Below are positions 16,955-25,172 of a DNA stretch of 64,000 nucleotides, piece by piece. The DNA is from Pontibacter ruber (GTDB lineage: Bacteria > Bacteroidota > Bacteroidia > Cytophagales > Hymenobacteraceae), in contig NZ_JALPRR010000001.1 of NCBI RefSeq assembly GCF_023630205.1, positions 1,426,001-1,490,000 on the forward strand. The letters run 5' to 3'. A model generated the notes under the pieces. That model saw only the letters and a program-made list of their open reading frames with translations, ran no database searches and had not been told where the DNA came from. The position numbers were made by a program, and so were the translations under genes. Each line of letters starts with the position of its first letter. Within the stretch, counting starts at the first letter, position 1.

Positions 16955-17313
16955 TGGAAAGCGTCCTGTATGTGATGTACCACGGGTGGCGTTGCGAGGG
17001 TTATGGCAATGATATCAAACCGGATGTCGTGCTCCCATCCGTTCTCCTCAATGTAATGTTCTGCAGCACTGAGTAACAGAGCTTCTTTTTTCGGGCTCAC
17101 AGCCGCTTCCGGGAAGCCGAACTCGTCTGTGGCACGGGTTTTTACCTCCACAAAAACCAGCAACCCGGCCCTTTGGGCAATAATATCGATCTCTGCCCGC
17201 CCTGCTCTGTAGTTGCGCTGAAGTATGCTGTAACCGTGCTCCTCCAGGAAAGTGGCAGCTTTTGCCTCGCCGCTCTGCCCGGTTACCAGGTGGTTATTTT
17301 TTTGAGTAGCCAT
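16951..17313 (-). CDS. YraN/UPF0102 family endonuclease-like protein
   Basis: The 120-residue product has a PD-(D/E)XK nuclease-like fold. The core reads GEAKAATFLEEHGYSILQRN, RAGRAEIDIIAQ (Glu and Asp of the metal site), then VFVEVKTRA (E-x-K). All expected acidic and Lys residues are present. UPF0102 proteins are often encoded near rnhB or lepB and their cellular substrate is unknown. ATG 17313 is preferred over an in-frame start at 17337 because the family start is close to TGQSGE. Its stop codon overlaps the stop of the preceding convergent gene. Confidence 0.88.
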   Translation of the reverse strand: MATQKNNHLVTGQSGEAKAATFLEEHGYSILQRNYRAGRAEIDIIAQRAGLLVFVEVKTRATDEFGFPEAAVSPKKEALLLSAAEHYIEENGWEHDIRFDIIAITLATPPVVHHIQDAFH

Positions 17314-17515
17314 AAAATTCCTGTAATTTGCATTCAACTTCTATACTATCAGGCGGTATGCTGCTGTTTATATAGGTTGTAGTACCCTGCCCGGAACGGA
17401 AAGACCATACATTATCCTGTCCTGGAGGGGTGGTCATACTTACCTGACTTGAACGAAACAGGTCCGGATACGATCGAAGCATTAACTACCTGATGAAAAA
17501 TTTGATAGCATAAGC

Positions 17516-18250
17516 GTGTCACAGAATAAAGAAATACAGTTTGAGCAACTGGGCCTGATCGATTACAAGGAAGCCTGGGATTACCAGGATAAGCTGTTTA
17601 CCAGCATCCTGGAGATCAAGGCTGCCAACCGCAATGCGGAGCCGGATGCGCAGCAGGTAACGCCAAACTACCTGTTGTTTTGCTCGCACCCGCATGTGTA
17701 CACGCTGGGCAAGAGCGGGCACGAGTCCAACCTTCTTATCAACGAGGAGGGGCTTAAAGCAAAAGGAGCCACGTTCTACAAGATCAACCGTGGCGGCGAC
17801 ATCACCTATCACGGGCCGGGACAAATTGTAGGCTACCCTATTCTCGACCTGGAGAACTTCTTTACCGATATCCACAAGTACCTGCGCTTTCTGGAAGAGG
17901 CGATCATACTTACCCTGAAAGATTATGGGATCGAGGCAGGCCGAATAGCAGGGCTTACCGGAGTATGGCTGGACCACGAGGAACAGAAGAACCCGCGCAA
18001 GATCTGTGCGATGGGCGTGAAGTGCAGCCGCTGGGTAACCATGCACGGGTTTGCTTTTAACATCAACACCGACCTGAATTATTTTAATAACATCGTGCCT
18101 TGTGGCATTACCGATAAACAAGTAACATCCCTGGCTAAAGAGTTCGGATACGAGGTACCGTTGGCTGATGTGGAAGAAAAGTTAAAAAAGCATTTGGCTG
18201 ACTTGTTTGGTGCAGTCATTTCTACAATAACGCATGAAGAAGGACATTGA
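17516..18250 (+). CDS. lipB: Octanoyltransferase LipB
   Basis: LipB moves octanoate from octanoyl-ACP to lipoyl domains, the first step of lipoate synthesis. The 244-residue product starts with GTG (17516). It contains the family signature NRGGDITYHGPGQIVGYPIL (about residues 91-110), the catalytic Lys in AMGVK (about 169) and the catalytic Cys in VPCGITDKQV (about 196). It ends by overlapping the next gene by 17 bp, so the two are probably co-translated. No lipA is in the window. Confidence 0.95.
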   Translation: MSQNKEIQFEQLGLIDYKEAWDYQDKLFTSILEIKAANRNAEPDAQQVTPNYLLFCSHPHVYTLGKSGHESNLLINEEGLKAKGATFYKINRGGDITYHGPGQIVGYPILDLENFFTDIHKYLRFLEEAIILTLKDYGIEAGRIAGLTGVWLDHEEQKNPRKICAMGVKCSRWVTMHGFAFNINTDLNYFNNIVPCGITDKQVTSLAKEFGYEVPLADVEEKLKKHLADLFGAVISTITHEEGH

Positions 18251-18638
18251 TTTTAGTATGGTAGAGGGCGTTTCGGTGGCAGTTGCTGTTGCTGAGAACG
18301 AGTATGGAGAGCGTGCCTGGAATGTTTACCTGTTGAACAACAACAGCTTTCCGCTGGATAATGTGTTGGTAGCGTCTAAAGGCTACGGAGAAGTTGATGG
18401 AGAAGAGGTGAAGACGTCGGTGCTGCGGCATATGTTTGAGCAGGTGGGCGCCAGAACCTTTGTGCAGATCGAACCCATCGATCCGGCCATTTTTCACATC
18501 AACAACGAATACTGGGTCAGCTATTACATCGACGGGAAAATCTATGATAAAAAGTTCGTGTTCGTGCCGGACTCCATCACAGAAGAAAACATGATCGACA
18601 TCAGCATGCTGCAAATGCAGGGTGTGCTACATTCCTGA
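18234..18638 (+). CDS. Conserved Bacteroidota hypothetical protein overlapping lipB
   Basis: The 134-residue product is cytoplasmic and acidic, with segments MVEGVSVAVAVAENEYGER, WNVYLLNNNSFPLDNVLVASKG and FHINNEYWVSYYIDGKIYDK. I recognise the shape of a conserved Bacteroidota protein that databases sometimes mislabel as a phenylalanyl-tRNA synthetase subunit. There is no synthetase motif here, so that label should not be used. It starts inside the 3' end of lipB, which suggests linked expression. Confidence 0.75.
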   Translation: MKKDIDFSMVEGVSVAVAVAENEYGERAWNVYLLNNNSFPLDNVLVASKGYGEVDGEEVKTSVLRHMFEQVGARTFVQIEPIDPAIFHINNEYWVSYYIDGKIYDKKFVFVPDSITEENMIDISMLQMQGVLHS

Positions 18639-18822
18639 TCTGTTTAATATAACTATACTTTTAATACCCGCTGCCAGCTAAAAGATTTGTCGCTACACAG
18701 TGAACCTTGTTTAATTGCTTGTAGTTGCGTCTCTTACGACAGTATCTCATTAGGATATAACCTGCCCGATAAACTTTAGAAGTACAGGAATTTTGTATTT
18801 CTTTGTTTCGCAGAATCAGCTT

Positions 18823-19872
18823 ATGGACCAGAACATTTTACCCCTTATACTTTCATCAAGTTGGGCTTTCCTTATCGCGATATTTGCTGTTCCATCCATT
18901 ATCCGGGTGGCACACCTCAAGAATATCCTGGACCAGCCAAACCTGCGTACCGTGCACGAATCGCTGACTCCCCGCTTGGGTGGCCTGGCCATGTTTGCCG
19001 GTTTCATGTCAGCACTTTCTATTTTCGGTGATCTAGGCAATGGCGTGCAGCAGCTGCTTGCCGGCTGCATCATTTTGTTCTTCATCGGCCTGAAAGATGA
19101 CCTGGTTAATATCTCTGCCCTCAAAAAGTTTGCGGTACAGCTCCTGGCAACAGGCATTGTGATGTTTATGGCAGATATCCGCATCACGAGTTTCCAGGGT
19201 ATATTCGGTATCGGTGAACTGCAGATAGGCATGAGCTATGGCTTCACCTTCCTGGTTATTGTGGGAATAACAAATGCCATCAACCTGATAGATGGGCTAG
19301 ACGGCTTGGCCGGTACCATCGTGCTGATCATCAGCCTTACCTTCGGGATGTACTTTTTCCTGTATGGCGGTGCTGCCTACAGCAACTATGCAGCTGTTGC
19401 GTTCTGCCTGATCGGTGGTTTACTGGGGTTCCTGCGCTACAACTTCTTTAAGGCAACCATTTTCATGGGCGATACGGGCTCGCTGCTCTGTGGCTTTATC
19501 GTTTCGGTGTTAGCTATCCAGTTCATTGAGATGCGCGTGGTGGCATCTTCGCCTTCTGTGGCCCTTGGCATACTGTTCGTGCCACTTTTCGATACAATCC
19601 GTGTTTCGATCATCCGAATCTTAAAAGGCAAGTCGCCGTTCATCCCGGATAAAAACCATATACATCACCGGTTACTGGCGATGGGCCTGAACCAGATCAG
19701 TACGGTGCTTACCCTGGCCCTGATCAACGTGATGGTGATTCTCTTTGTAGTGAGCTTCAGCGCGTGGGGGAACCTGAACCTGCTGCTGATGTTGTTGGCT
19801 TTCTCAGTGGTGCTTAGCATATTTTTAGGTGTATACAGGTCGCGTAGTGCTCAAAGCGTTTCCAAAGTATAA
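18823..19872 (+). CDS. Undecaprenyl-phosphate sugar-1-phosphate transferase (WecA/TagO-type, GT4)
   Basis: This integral membrane enzyme moves a HexNAc-1-phosphate from UDP-sugar to undecaprenyl phosphate, starting a surface glycan. The ATG start (MDQNILPLIL) gives 349 residues and about 11 hydrophobic segments. Conserved motifs are FIGLKDDLV (DDx metal site, near residue 95), NLIDGLDGLAG (about 152-162) and GDTGSLLCGF (about 216-225), followed by a HIHHRL loop near 280, all expected of WecA/TagO/RgpG. The sugar cannot be told. It overlaps the next gene by about 26 bp. Confidence 0.9.
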   Translation: MDQNILPLILSSSWAFLIAIFAVPSIIRVAHLKNILDQPNLRTVHESLTPRLGGLAMFAGFMSALSIFGDLGNGVQQLLAGCIILFFIGLKDDLVNISALKKFAVQLLATGIVMFMADIRITSFQGIFGIGELQIGMSYGFTFLVIVGITNAINLIDGLDGLAGTIVLIISLTFGMYFFLYGGAAYSNYAAVAFCLIGGLLGFLRYNFFKATIFMGDTGSLLCGFIVSVLAIQFIEMRVVASSPSVALGILFVPLFDTIRVSIIRILKGKSPFIPDKNHIHHRLLAMGLNQISTVLTLALINVMVILFVVSFSAWGNLNLLLMLLAFSVVLSIFLGVYRSRSAQSVSKV

Positions 19873-21025
19873 ATTCAGGTATAGTTGCCTGCTTTTGCTT
19901 GTAGCCATACTGGGTTTTGTAATTCCGGGCAGGGCACAGGTGTTGCCGCTGGAGCAAAAGAATACCATCAGCAGCGACTGGATGGTGTACGAGGAAGGTG
20001 CTACCCAACTGGTGCCTTACATTGCCAGTGTGCACACAAACTACAATGCGATCCATCAGTGGCTGTCTGTTACGCCTGCTCAACCTTTCAGAATTGGGTT
20101 TACTGCCCAGAAAGAATTGTGTCTGTTCCTGAATAACCAGCTTGTTTTCCGTGCCGATTCTTCTTCGGCCTACACGCTTGACCTGGCCAAATACAGCAAA
20201 GAGGTAAAGCCTGTTCACGGCAAGTACCTGCTTACGGTATGGCACCCGCTGCAGCAACCTAATATCAGCACGTTCCGGAACCAGGCAGCAGAGCAACAGT
20301 TGGGCCGGCAAGTGAATGAGCGCCCTTTTGCGGTTAAAGCCAGAGAATACATCAACCAGAACGCCTTTGTAATATTTATTCTGCTGATCGGGATTATTTA
20401 CGGCAGCCTTAAAACCAGTTTCCCTTCTGAGTTTAACAGTATTTTTCGGGTAGGCTCTTTATTGCGCAACAGTACGCTGGATGAGAGCTTCCTTACAAAA
20501 TCGATCAGTACCTGGTCGAGTGTGCTTTTCGTACTGGCCTTTTCGCTTTCGCTGGCTCTGCTGGTAGCAGCTATCCATACCAATGTGCAGCATGTGCGGC
20601 TTTTTAACCGTCTTTTCCCGGTCTCAGAAGCCGATATCACCACCAAGATCTTGTTCTATACTTTGCTGATCTTTGTCTTGATCCTGATAAAATACCTTTT
20701 TTTGAAGATGATGGGGTTCATATTCGGGTTGGAGCAGATGGTGCAGCTGCAATACCGTGAGTTCCTGAGAACTATACTTTTCCTTGGTATATTTTTACCT
20801 GCCGTTATGCTGCTTTACCTCGGTCTTAATGCGTATATGCCTGAAACCATACTTGTCATGTCGAACGTGGCAGTATCTTTGGTGTTGGTTCTCACGATAC
20901 TAAAGGTGTTTATTACTGTAAATAAGAAAGCTTCTGTGATAAATTTGCATTTAATTTCATACCTTTGCGCCACAGAAGTAATTCCGCTGGCCATCATGCT
21001 GAAATTTATCGTGTTTAACTATTAA
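19847..21025 (+). CDS. DUF4271 family membrane protein
   Basis: The chosen GTG start at 19847 gives 392 residues (MLKAFPKYKF); an earlier GTG at 19829 adds six. A signal peptide (about 9-29, ending GRAQ) is followed by a beta-rich periplasmic part to about residue 165. Then come about six membrane helices (INQNAFVIFILLIGIIYGSL, then ILFYTLLIFVLILIKYLFL and others). DUF4271 next to uroporphyrinogen-III synthase is a conserved Bacteroidota arrangement. The function is unknown. It overlaps the preceding phosphotransferase gene and hemD starts 56 bp after it. Confidence 0.8.
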   Translation: MLKAFPKYKFRYSCLLLLVAILGFVIPGRAQVLPLEQKNTISSDWMVYEEGATQLVPYIASVHTNYNAIHQWLSVTPAQPFRIGFTAQKELCLFLNNQLVFRADSSSAYTLDLAKYSKEVKPVHGKYLLTVWHPLQQPNISTFRNQAAEQQLGRQVNERPFAVKAREYINQNAFVIFILLIGIIYGSLKTSFPSEFNSIFRVGSLLRNSTLDESFLTKSISTWSSVLFVLAFSLSLALLVAAIHTNVQHVRLFNRLFPVSEADITTKILFYTLLIFVLILIKYLFLKMMGFIFGLEQMVQLQYREFLRTILFLGIFLPAVMLLYLGLNAYMPETILVMSNVAVSLVLVLTILKVFITVNKKASVINLHLISYLCATEVIPLAIMLKFIVFNY

Positions 21026-21081
21026 AAACACAATTAGCAGGAGCCGCGAACAAGGAAGGCTAATAAAAGTACAGACCTCAT

Positions 21082-21891
21082 ATGGCTGAAAACAAAGAAA
21101 AGGCGTACGCTAACCCTGAGCGACACAAGATTCCGATCAAGAGCATCCTCGTAACACAACCGCAGCCAACCACCGATAACTCTCCTTATCTGTCGATTGC
21201 GGAGAAGTATGGCATCAAGGTAGACTTCAGAGCCTTTATTGAGGTTGAACCTGTTTCTTACAAGGAATTCAGAAAAGATAAAGTTGATATCCTTGCCCAT
21301 ACGGCTGTTATTTTCACGAGCCGTAACGCAGTAGATCACTTCTTCCGCATCTGTCAGGAAAGCAAAATCGAGATGCCGGCAGATATGAAATATTTCTGTA
21401 TTTCAGATCAAACGGCTTATTACCTGCAGAAGTACATTGTACTTCGTAAGCGCAAGTTGTTTGTGGGCGAGAAAACGGCAAAGGATCTTTTTGAAGTGAT
21501 CAAGAAGCATAAGAACGAGAAGTTCCTGTATCCTTGCTCTAACATCCGCAAAGATGATATCCCGGAATTCCTGGCTGCAAACAAGATCAAACATACAGAG
21601 GCCGTAATTTACAAGACGGTAGCCGCTGACCTGTCTGACCTGGACGATGTAACCTATGACTGCATTGCCTTTTTCAGCCCATCCGGTATCACCTCGTTGT
21701 TTATCAACTTCCCGAACTTCAAGCAGAACAATACACGCATTGCTGCTTTCGGCCCAACAACAGCCAAGGCCGTACGGGATGCAGGGCTGGAGCTAGATAT
21801 TGAGGCACCCATGCCAAATGCGCCGTCTATGACAGGTGCAATTGAAGTATACATCCAGAATCAAAAGCAGGCGCTGGCGCAGAAAAAATAG
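21082..21891 (+). CDS. hemD: Uroporphyrinogen-III synthase
   Basis: HemD closes hydroxymethylbilane to uroporphyrinogen III, the branch point to haem and corrin. The 269-residue product has the two-lobed HemD pattern: KSILVTQPQP at the start of lobe one, then HTAVIFTSRNAVDHFF, and in lobe two FLYPCSNIRKDDIPEFL, YDCIAFFSPSGITSLF and RIAAFGPTTAKAVRDAG. Sequence conservation in this family is low, so the lobe order and the SRNAV/SPSG pair are the evidence. It is the last gene of the DUF4271 pair; a long inverted repeat follows. Confidence 0.9.
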   Translation: MAENKEKAYANPERHKIPIKSILVTQPQPTTDNSPYLSIAEKYGIKVDFRAFIEVEPVSYKEFRKDKVDILAHTAVIFTSRNAVDHFFRICQESKIEMPADMKYFCISDQTAYYLQKYIVLRKRKLFVGEKTAKDLFEVIKKHKNEKFLYPCSNIRKDDIPEFLAANKIKHTEAVIYKTVAADLSDLDDVTYDCIAFFSPSGITSLFINFPNFKQNNTRIAAFGPTTAKAVRDAGLELDIEAPMPNAPSMTGAIEVYIQNQKQALAQKK

Positions 21892-21930
21892 TAAAAGCAT
21901 GTAACCTTTGCTGAAAAATCGCATAGTTAC

Positions 21931-21980
21931 TAAAACGCAAAAGTTAGTTGTATTAATCGCATACTAGCTTTTGCGTTTTA
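21931..21980. terminator. 17-bp inverted repeat after hemD that overlaps the porP promoter
   Basis: The arms 21931-21947 and 21964-21980 match at 16 of 17 positions around a 16-nt loop. The right arm is AT-rich at its end (TTTTGCGTTTTA), so it can end hemD transcripts. The -33 TTTG of the porP promoter (21970-21973) lies within this right arm. Confidence 0.65.
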
Positions 21981-22000
21981 CTGTTTAATCTCTATATTTG
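21970..22000 (+). promoter_or_regulatory. porP promoter
   Basis: TTTG (21970-21973), 19-nt spacer, TATATTTG (21993-22000). This is a full match to the Bacteroidota housekeeping promoter. The leader to the ATG at 22053 is about 45 nt. Confidence 0.8.
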
Positions 22001-22052
22001 ATTCTATACATGCCATACTCCGATTGAGCATCTTGCTTGGTTGCAGCAGCCT

Positions 22053-23012
22053 ATGAAAAAGATTCTACCTGTTGTTTTGTTTTTGTTGGCCTGCCACACC
22101 ATGGTATGGGGACAGCAACAGCCGCAGTTTACGCACTACGGTTTTAATGGCATGTACATCAGCCCCGCCTATGCCGGTATCACGAACCGGCCGGAGGTGA
22201 TGTCTATTTACCGTTACCAGTGGCTAAACTACGATGCGTCTTTTGACGACGGAGGCGCTCCTCAAACACTGCTGCTGACTGCGCATACACCTGTGCGGTT
22301 TTTAAAGGGAGGCTTGGGTATGAATCTGATGCGGGACAAGATTGCCAATACCACCATACTTACTGCAGCCCTCTCCTACTCGTTCCATATAACTATAGGA
22401 GAAGGTAAGCTGGGCTTAGGGATACAAGGCAACGTGAACAACATAAAGAAAGGCAACTACAGGGCGATAGATGATAACGACCCGAATGTGCCTTACAACA
22501 GTTCCGATACAAAGTATGATATGGGTGCCGGGGTATGGTATGAGTCATCCACGTTTTATGCCGGTGGCGGGGTAACAAACCTGCTGCGCTCGGAATACCT
22601 GTTTGCAGACTCTACCGGAACCGGAAAAGGACGCTTGCTGGGCGAGAACCACATTTATGCCACAGCCGGATACCACCTGCCACTCACCAATGAACTGGTG
22701 ATGACGCCGGCCTTATTATTAAAACATGACACGGAAACATTCTCATTTGATGCAGGCGCGCGGGTAACGTATAATGAAAAATATTGGGGCGGAGTGAATT
22801 ATCGGCACCAGGAAGCTGTTAGTGCCCTGGTGGGCGTGGCTCTCTTTCAGGAAAACGCCCTCAGAGTAGGATATGCATTTGATTTTACAACGTTTAACAG
22901 AGAAGCAAAGGCGCCAACCTCGCATGAAGTAATGGTATCTTACAGGTTGCCAGAACCTGTTGTGCGATTCCGGCCACCAGTTAGAACCCCTCGCTATTAT
23001 TTCCAGAAATAA
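22053..23012 (+). CDS. porP: Type IX secretion system outer-membrane protein PorP/SprF family
   Basis: PorP/SprF proteins are outer-membrane beta-barrels that link the type IX secretion motor to the outer membrane or anchor secreted substrates. The ATG at 22053 gives 319 residues with a signal peptide ending VWGQQ. The mature start QFTHYGFNGMYISPAYAG is the family signature, followed by alternating strands and LGLGIQGNVNNIKKG, EKYWGGVNYRHQEA and LRVGYAFDFTT. It lies directly before gldKLMN, as porP does in the porPKLMN operon, which supports PorP over a substrate-specific SprF paralogue. It has its own promoter. Confidence 0.9.
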   Translation: MKKILPVVLFLLACHTMVWGQQQPQFTHYGFNGMYISPAYAGITNRPEVMSIYRYQWLNYDASFDDGGAPQTLLLTAHTPVRFLKGGLGMNLMRDKIANTTILTAALSYSFHITIGEGKLGLGIQGNVNNIKKGNYRAIDDNDPNVPYNSSDTKYDMGAGVWYESSTFYAGGGVTNLLRSEYLFADSTGTGKGRLLGENHIYATAGYHLPLTNELVMTPALLLKHDTETFSFDAGARVTYNEKYWGGVNYRHQEAVSALVGVALFQENALRVGYAFDFTTFNREAKAPTSHEVMVSYRLPEPVVRFRPPVRTPRYYFQK

Positions 23013-23145
23013 CATAGCCCAAAAGCCCGATTCGGCGGTAAAACACAATTCTTGAAAAAATACATAATAAATTTGTTTTGAATAGTTATAATATTAAGTA
23101 GGTTGCACCGTTGAAAAATAATAATAGGTGTCACTTTTAATTACT

Positions 23146-23175
23146 TTTGTTTTTTTCTAATTCTCAATATATTTG
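23146..23175 (+). promoter_or_regulatory. gldK promoter
   Basis: TTTG (23146-23149), 18-nt spacer, TATATTTG (23168-23175). It is an excellent match to the consensus. gldKLMN can therefore be transcribed independently of porP. The leader to the ATG at 23235 is about 50 nt. Confidence 0.82.
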
Positions 23176-23234
23176 CTACACCTGAAAAGTGTGCTTGAAA
23201 CATTGCTAAAAAATTTACCTTTCTAAAAGTCATC

Positions 23235-24254
23235 ATGAACAAACTATTTAAGCTGTCTTCCTTCGCATTGGCGGTGGTACTGCTTGCAAGCTGTGGGTTA
23301 AGAAGAGGTCCGCAGGGTGATCTTATAGGTTCAGAAGATCGTCCTGAATACAATCCTCAGGAAGTGCCTTACGGCATGGTGGCCTGCCCGGGCGGAACAT
23401 TCCATATGGGCCAGGCTGATCAGGATATAGCCGCAACAATGGCTAACCTGAACAAGCAGGTGACAATTGGTGGCTTCTATATGGACGAAACTGAGATCAC
23501 GAATAACGAATACCGTCAGTTTATTGAAGTGATGGTAAATGACTCGATTGATGTGCTTGGTGAAGAGTTTGTGATGACACAGCTTTATCCGGATACGACA
23601 GTATGGGTGCGTGACTTTACTTACCATATGGGAGACCCATTGATGGAATATTACTTCACACACCCTGCATTTGATGAGTATCCAGTGGTAGGTGTTGACT
23701 GGTTTGCTGCAAAATATTTCAGCGACTGGCGCACGAAGCTGAAAAACAAAGCAAATGCAGACAACGGAAAAGCTCCGATGCCTAAATTCCGCCTGCCATC
23801 AGAGGCTGAGTGGGAATATGCTGCAAGAGGTGGCCGTGACATGGCAGTTTACCCATGGGGTGGTCCTTACCTGCGCAATGCAAAAGGATGCTTGCTGGCA
23901 AACTTTAAACCGGGCCGTGGTGATTACTACAGCGATGGTTTTACTTATACAGCACCTGTAGCCCAGTTCTTCCCGAACGATTTTGGCTTATATGATATGT
24001 CCGGAAACGTGGCTGAATGGTGCGAAGACGCTTATGCTGACGCTACTGTTCCGATTACCTGGGACCTGAACCCGGTTTATTATGACGACAACGAGCCGCG
24101 CAAGGTAGTTAGAGGTGGTTCTTGGAAAGACATCGCCTACTTCCTGGAAACAGGTACACGTAACTTCGAATTCCAGGATTCTGCCAGATCATATGTTGGC
24201 TTCCGTAACGCCATGATTTACCTGGGAAGATCTTCCGGAAGCGAGTTTAGATAA
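23235..24254 (+). CDS. gldK: Type IX secretion lipoprotein GldK
   Basis: GldK (PorK) is an outer-membrane lipoprotein that forms the large periplasmic ring with GldN. The 339-residue product has a lipobox LLASCGL (Cys20) and a formylglycine-generating-enzyme-like (SUMF1) domain: GGTFHMGQAD, MDETEITNNEYRQF, YPVVGVDWFAAKYFSDW, FRLPSEAEWEYAARGG, FGLYDMSGNVAEW and VVRGGSW. The fold is used structurally here; no sulfatase is adjacent. The length is shorter than some flavobacterial GldK proteins (about 460) but normal for Cytophagales. First gene of the gldKLMN operon. Confidence 0.95.
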   Translation: MNKLFKLSSFALAVVLLASCGLRRGPQGDLIGSEDRPEYNPQEVPYGMVACPGGTFHMGQADQDIAATMANLNKQVTIGGFYMDETEITNNEYRQFIEVMVNDSIDVLGEEFVMTQLYPDTTVWVRDFTYHMGDPLMEYYFTHPAFDEYPVVGVDWFAAKYFSDWRTKLKNKANADNGKAPMPKFRLPSEAEWEYAARGGRDMAVYPWGGPYLRNAKGCLLANFKPGRGDYYSDGFTYTAPVAQFFPNDFGLYDMSGNVAEWCEDAYADATVPITWDLNPVYYDDNEPRKVVRGGSWKDIAYFLETGTRNFEFQDSARSYVGFRNAMIYLGRSSGSEFR

Positions 24255-24325
24255 TCGTAACAGCGTAGAATAAAATTCAAACAAAAGAATACAAATCGTT
24301 CACAACTTAATTTATTGAAAACAAA

Positions 24326-25123
24326 ATGAGCAAAGCTAGAGGTCGCAGTTTTTTGTACGACGTTTTGATGCCGAAAATCTATGGTATCGGTGCTGCTGTC
24401 GTAATTATTGGTGCATTGTTTAAAATTCAGCACTGGGATGGCGCTGACTTGATGCTTATCGTGGGTCTTAGCACAGAGGCAGTTATCTTCTTCCTGAGTG
24501 CTTTCCAGCCACAGCCACACGATCCGGATTGGGCTAGAGTATATCCACAGCTTGCTGATGATTACACTGGCGAGGCACTTATGCCTGCTACCGCATCTAA
24601 TGGTCCGTCTTTAACAGGCAAGTTGGATGATATGATGCGCAATGCGAACATCACTCCAGAAACAATCAATACACTTGGCCTTGGCCTGAACAGACTGAGC
24701 GAAACAACTGCTCAGATGGCTGACCTTAGCCAGGCTACTGCCGCTACACAAGACTACAACGTTCGAGTAAGAGCAGCAGGTGAGCAACTTGAGAAAATCA
24801 CACACGCTTATGCTACTACAGCTGATGCCCTTGCGCAAATGGCAGGTTCAACAGTAGATGCACAGGAGTACCACAGCCAGGTACAGAGCATGACCAGAAA
24901 CCTGGGTGCGCTTAACGCAGTGTATGAAATGGAGCTTCAGGATGCTAACAACCACCTGAAAGCAATGAACAAGTTCTACGGTAACCTGAGCATGGCAATG
25001 GAAAACCTGACTGATGCCAGCAAGGATACAGAACAGTTCAAGAATGAAGTAGCCAAGTTGACGCAGAACCTACACTCACTTAACACAGTGTACGGTAACA
25101 TGCTCACAGCCATGAGAGGCTAA
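24326..25123 (+). CDS. gldL: Type IX secretion motor protein GldL
   Basis: GldL is the inner-membrane ring of the proton-powered rotary motor. The 265-residue product has two N-terminal helices (about 18-32 and 42-58) and a long cytoplasmic coiled-coil part. The second helix carries Glu51 in the GLSTEAVIFFL segment, matching the conserved membrane Glu needed for proton flow in GldL. The Trp-containing loop KIQHWDGAD separates the helices. The cytoplasmic part has heptad-like repeats (LGLGLNRLSETTAQMADLSQ and a similar run around residues 205-260). gldM begins 49 bp later. Confidence 0.95.
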   Translation: MSKARGRSFLYDVLMPKIYGIGAAVVIIGALFKIQHWDGADLMLIVGLSTEAVIFFLSAFQPQPHDPDWARVYPQLADDYTGEALMPATASNGPSLTGKLDDMMRNANITPETINTLGLGLNRLSETTAQMADLSQATAATQDYNVRVRAAGEQLEKITHAYATTADALAQMAGSTVDAQEYHSQVQSMTRNLGALNAVYEMELQDANNHLKAMNKFYGNLSMAMENLTDASKDTEQFKNEVAKLTQNLHSLNTVYGNMLTAMRG

Positions 25124-25172
25124 CCTGACCTAGTTCTAAATCAACAAGAAAACAACAGTAACATAGTATAAA

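Noticed and set aside
17294..17482. Leftward 62-codon frame overlapping the yraN start
   Set aside because: It overlaps the yraN coding start in another frame and has no family features.
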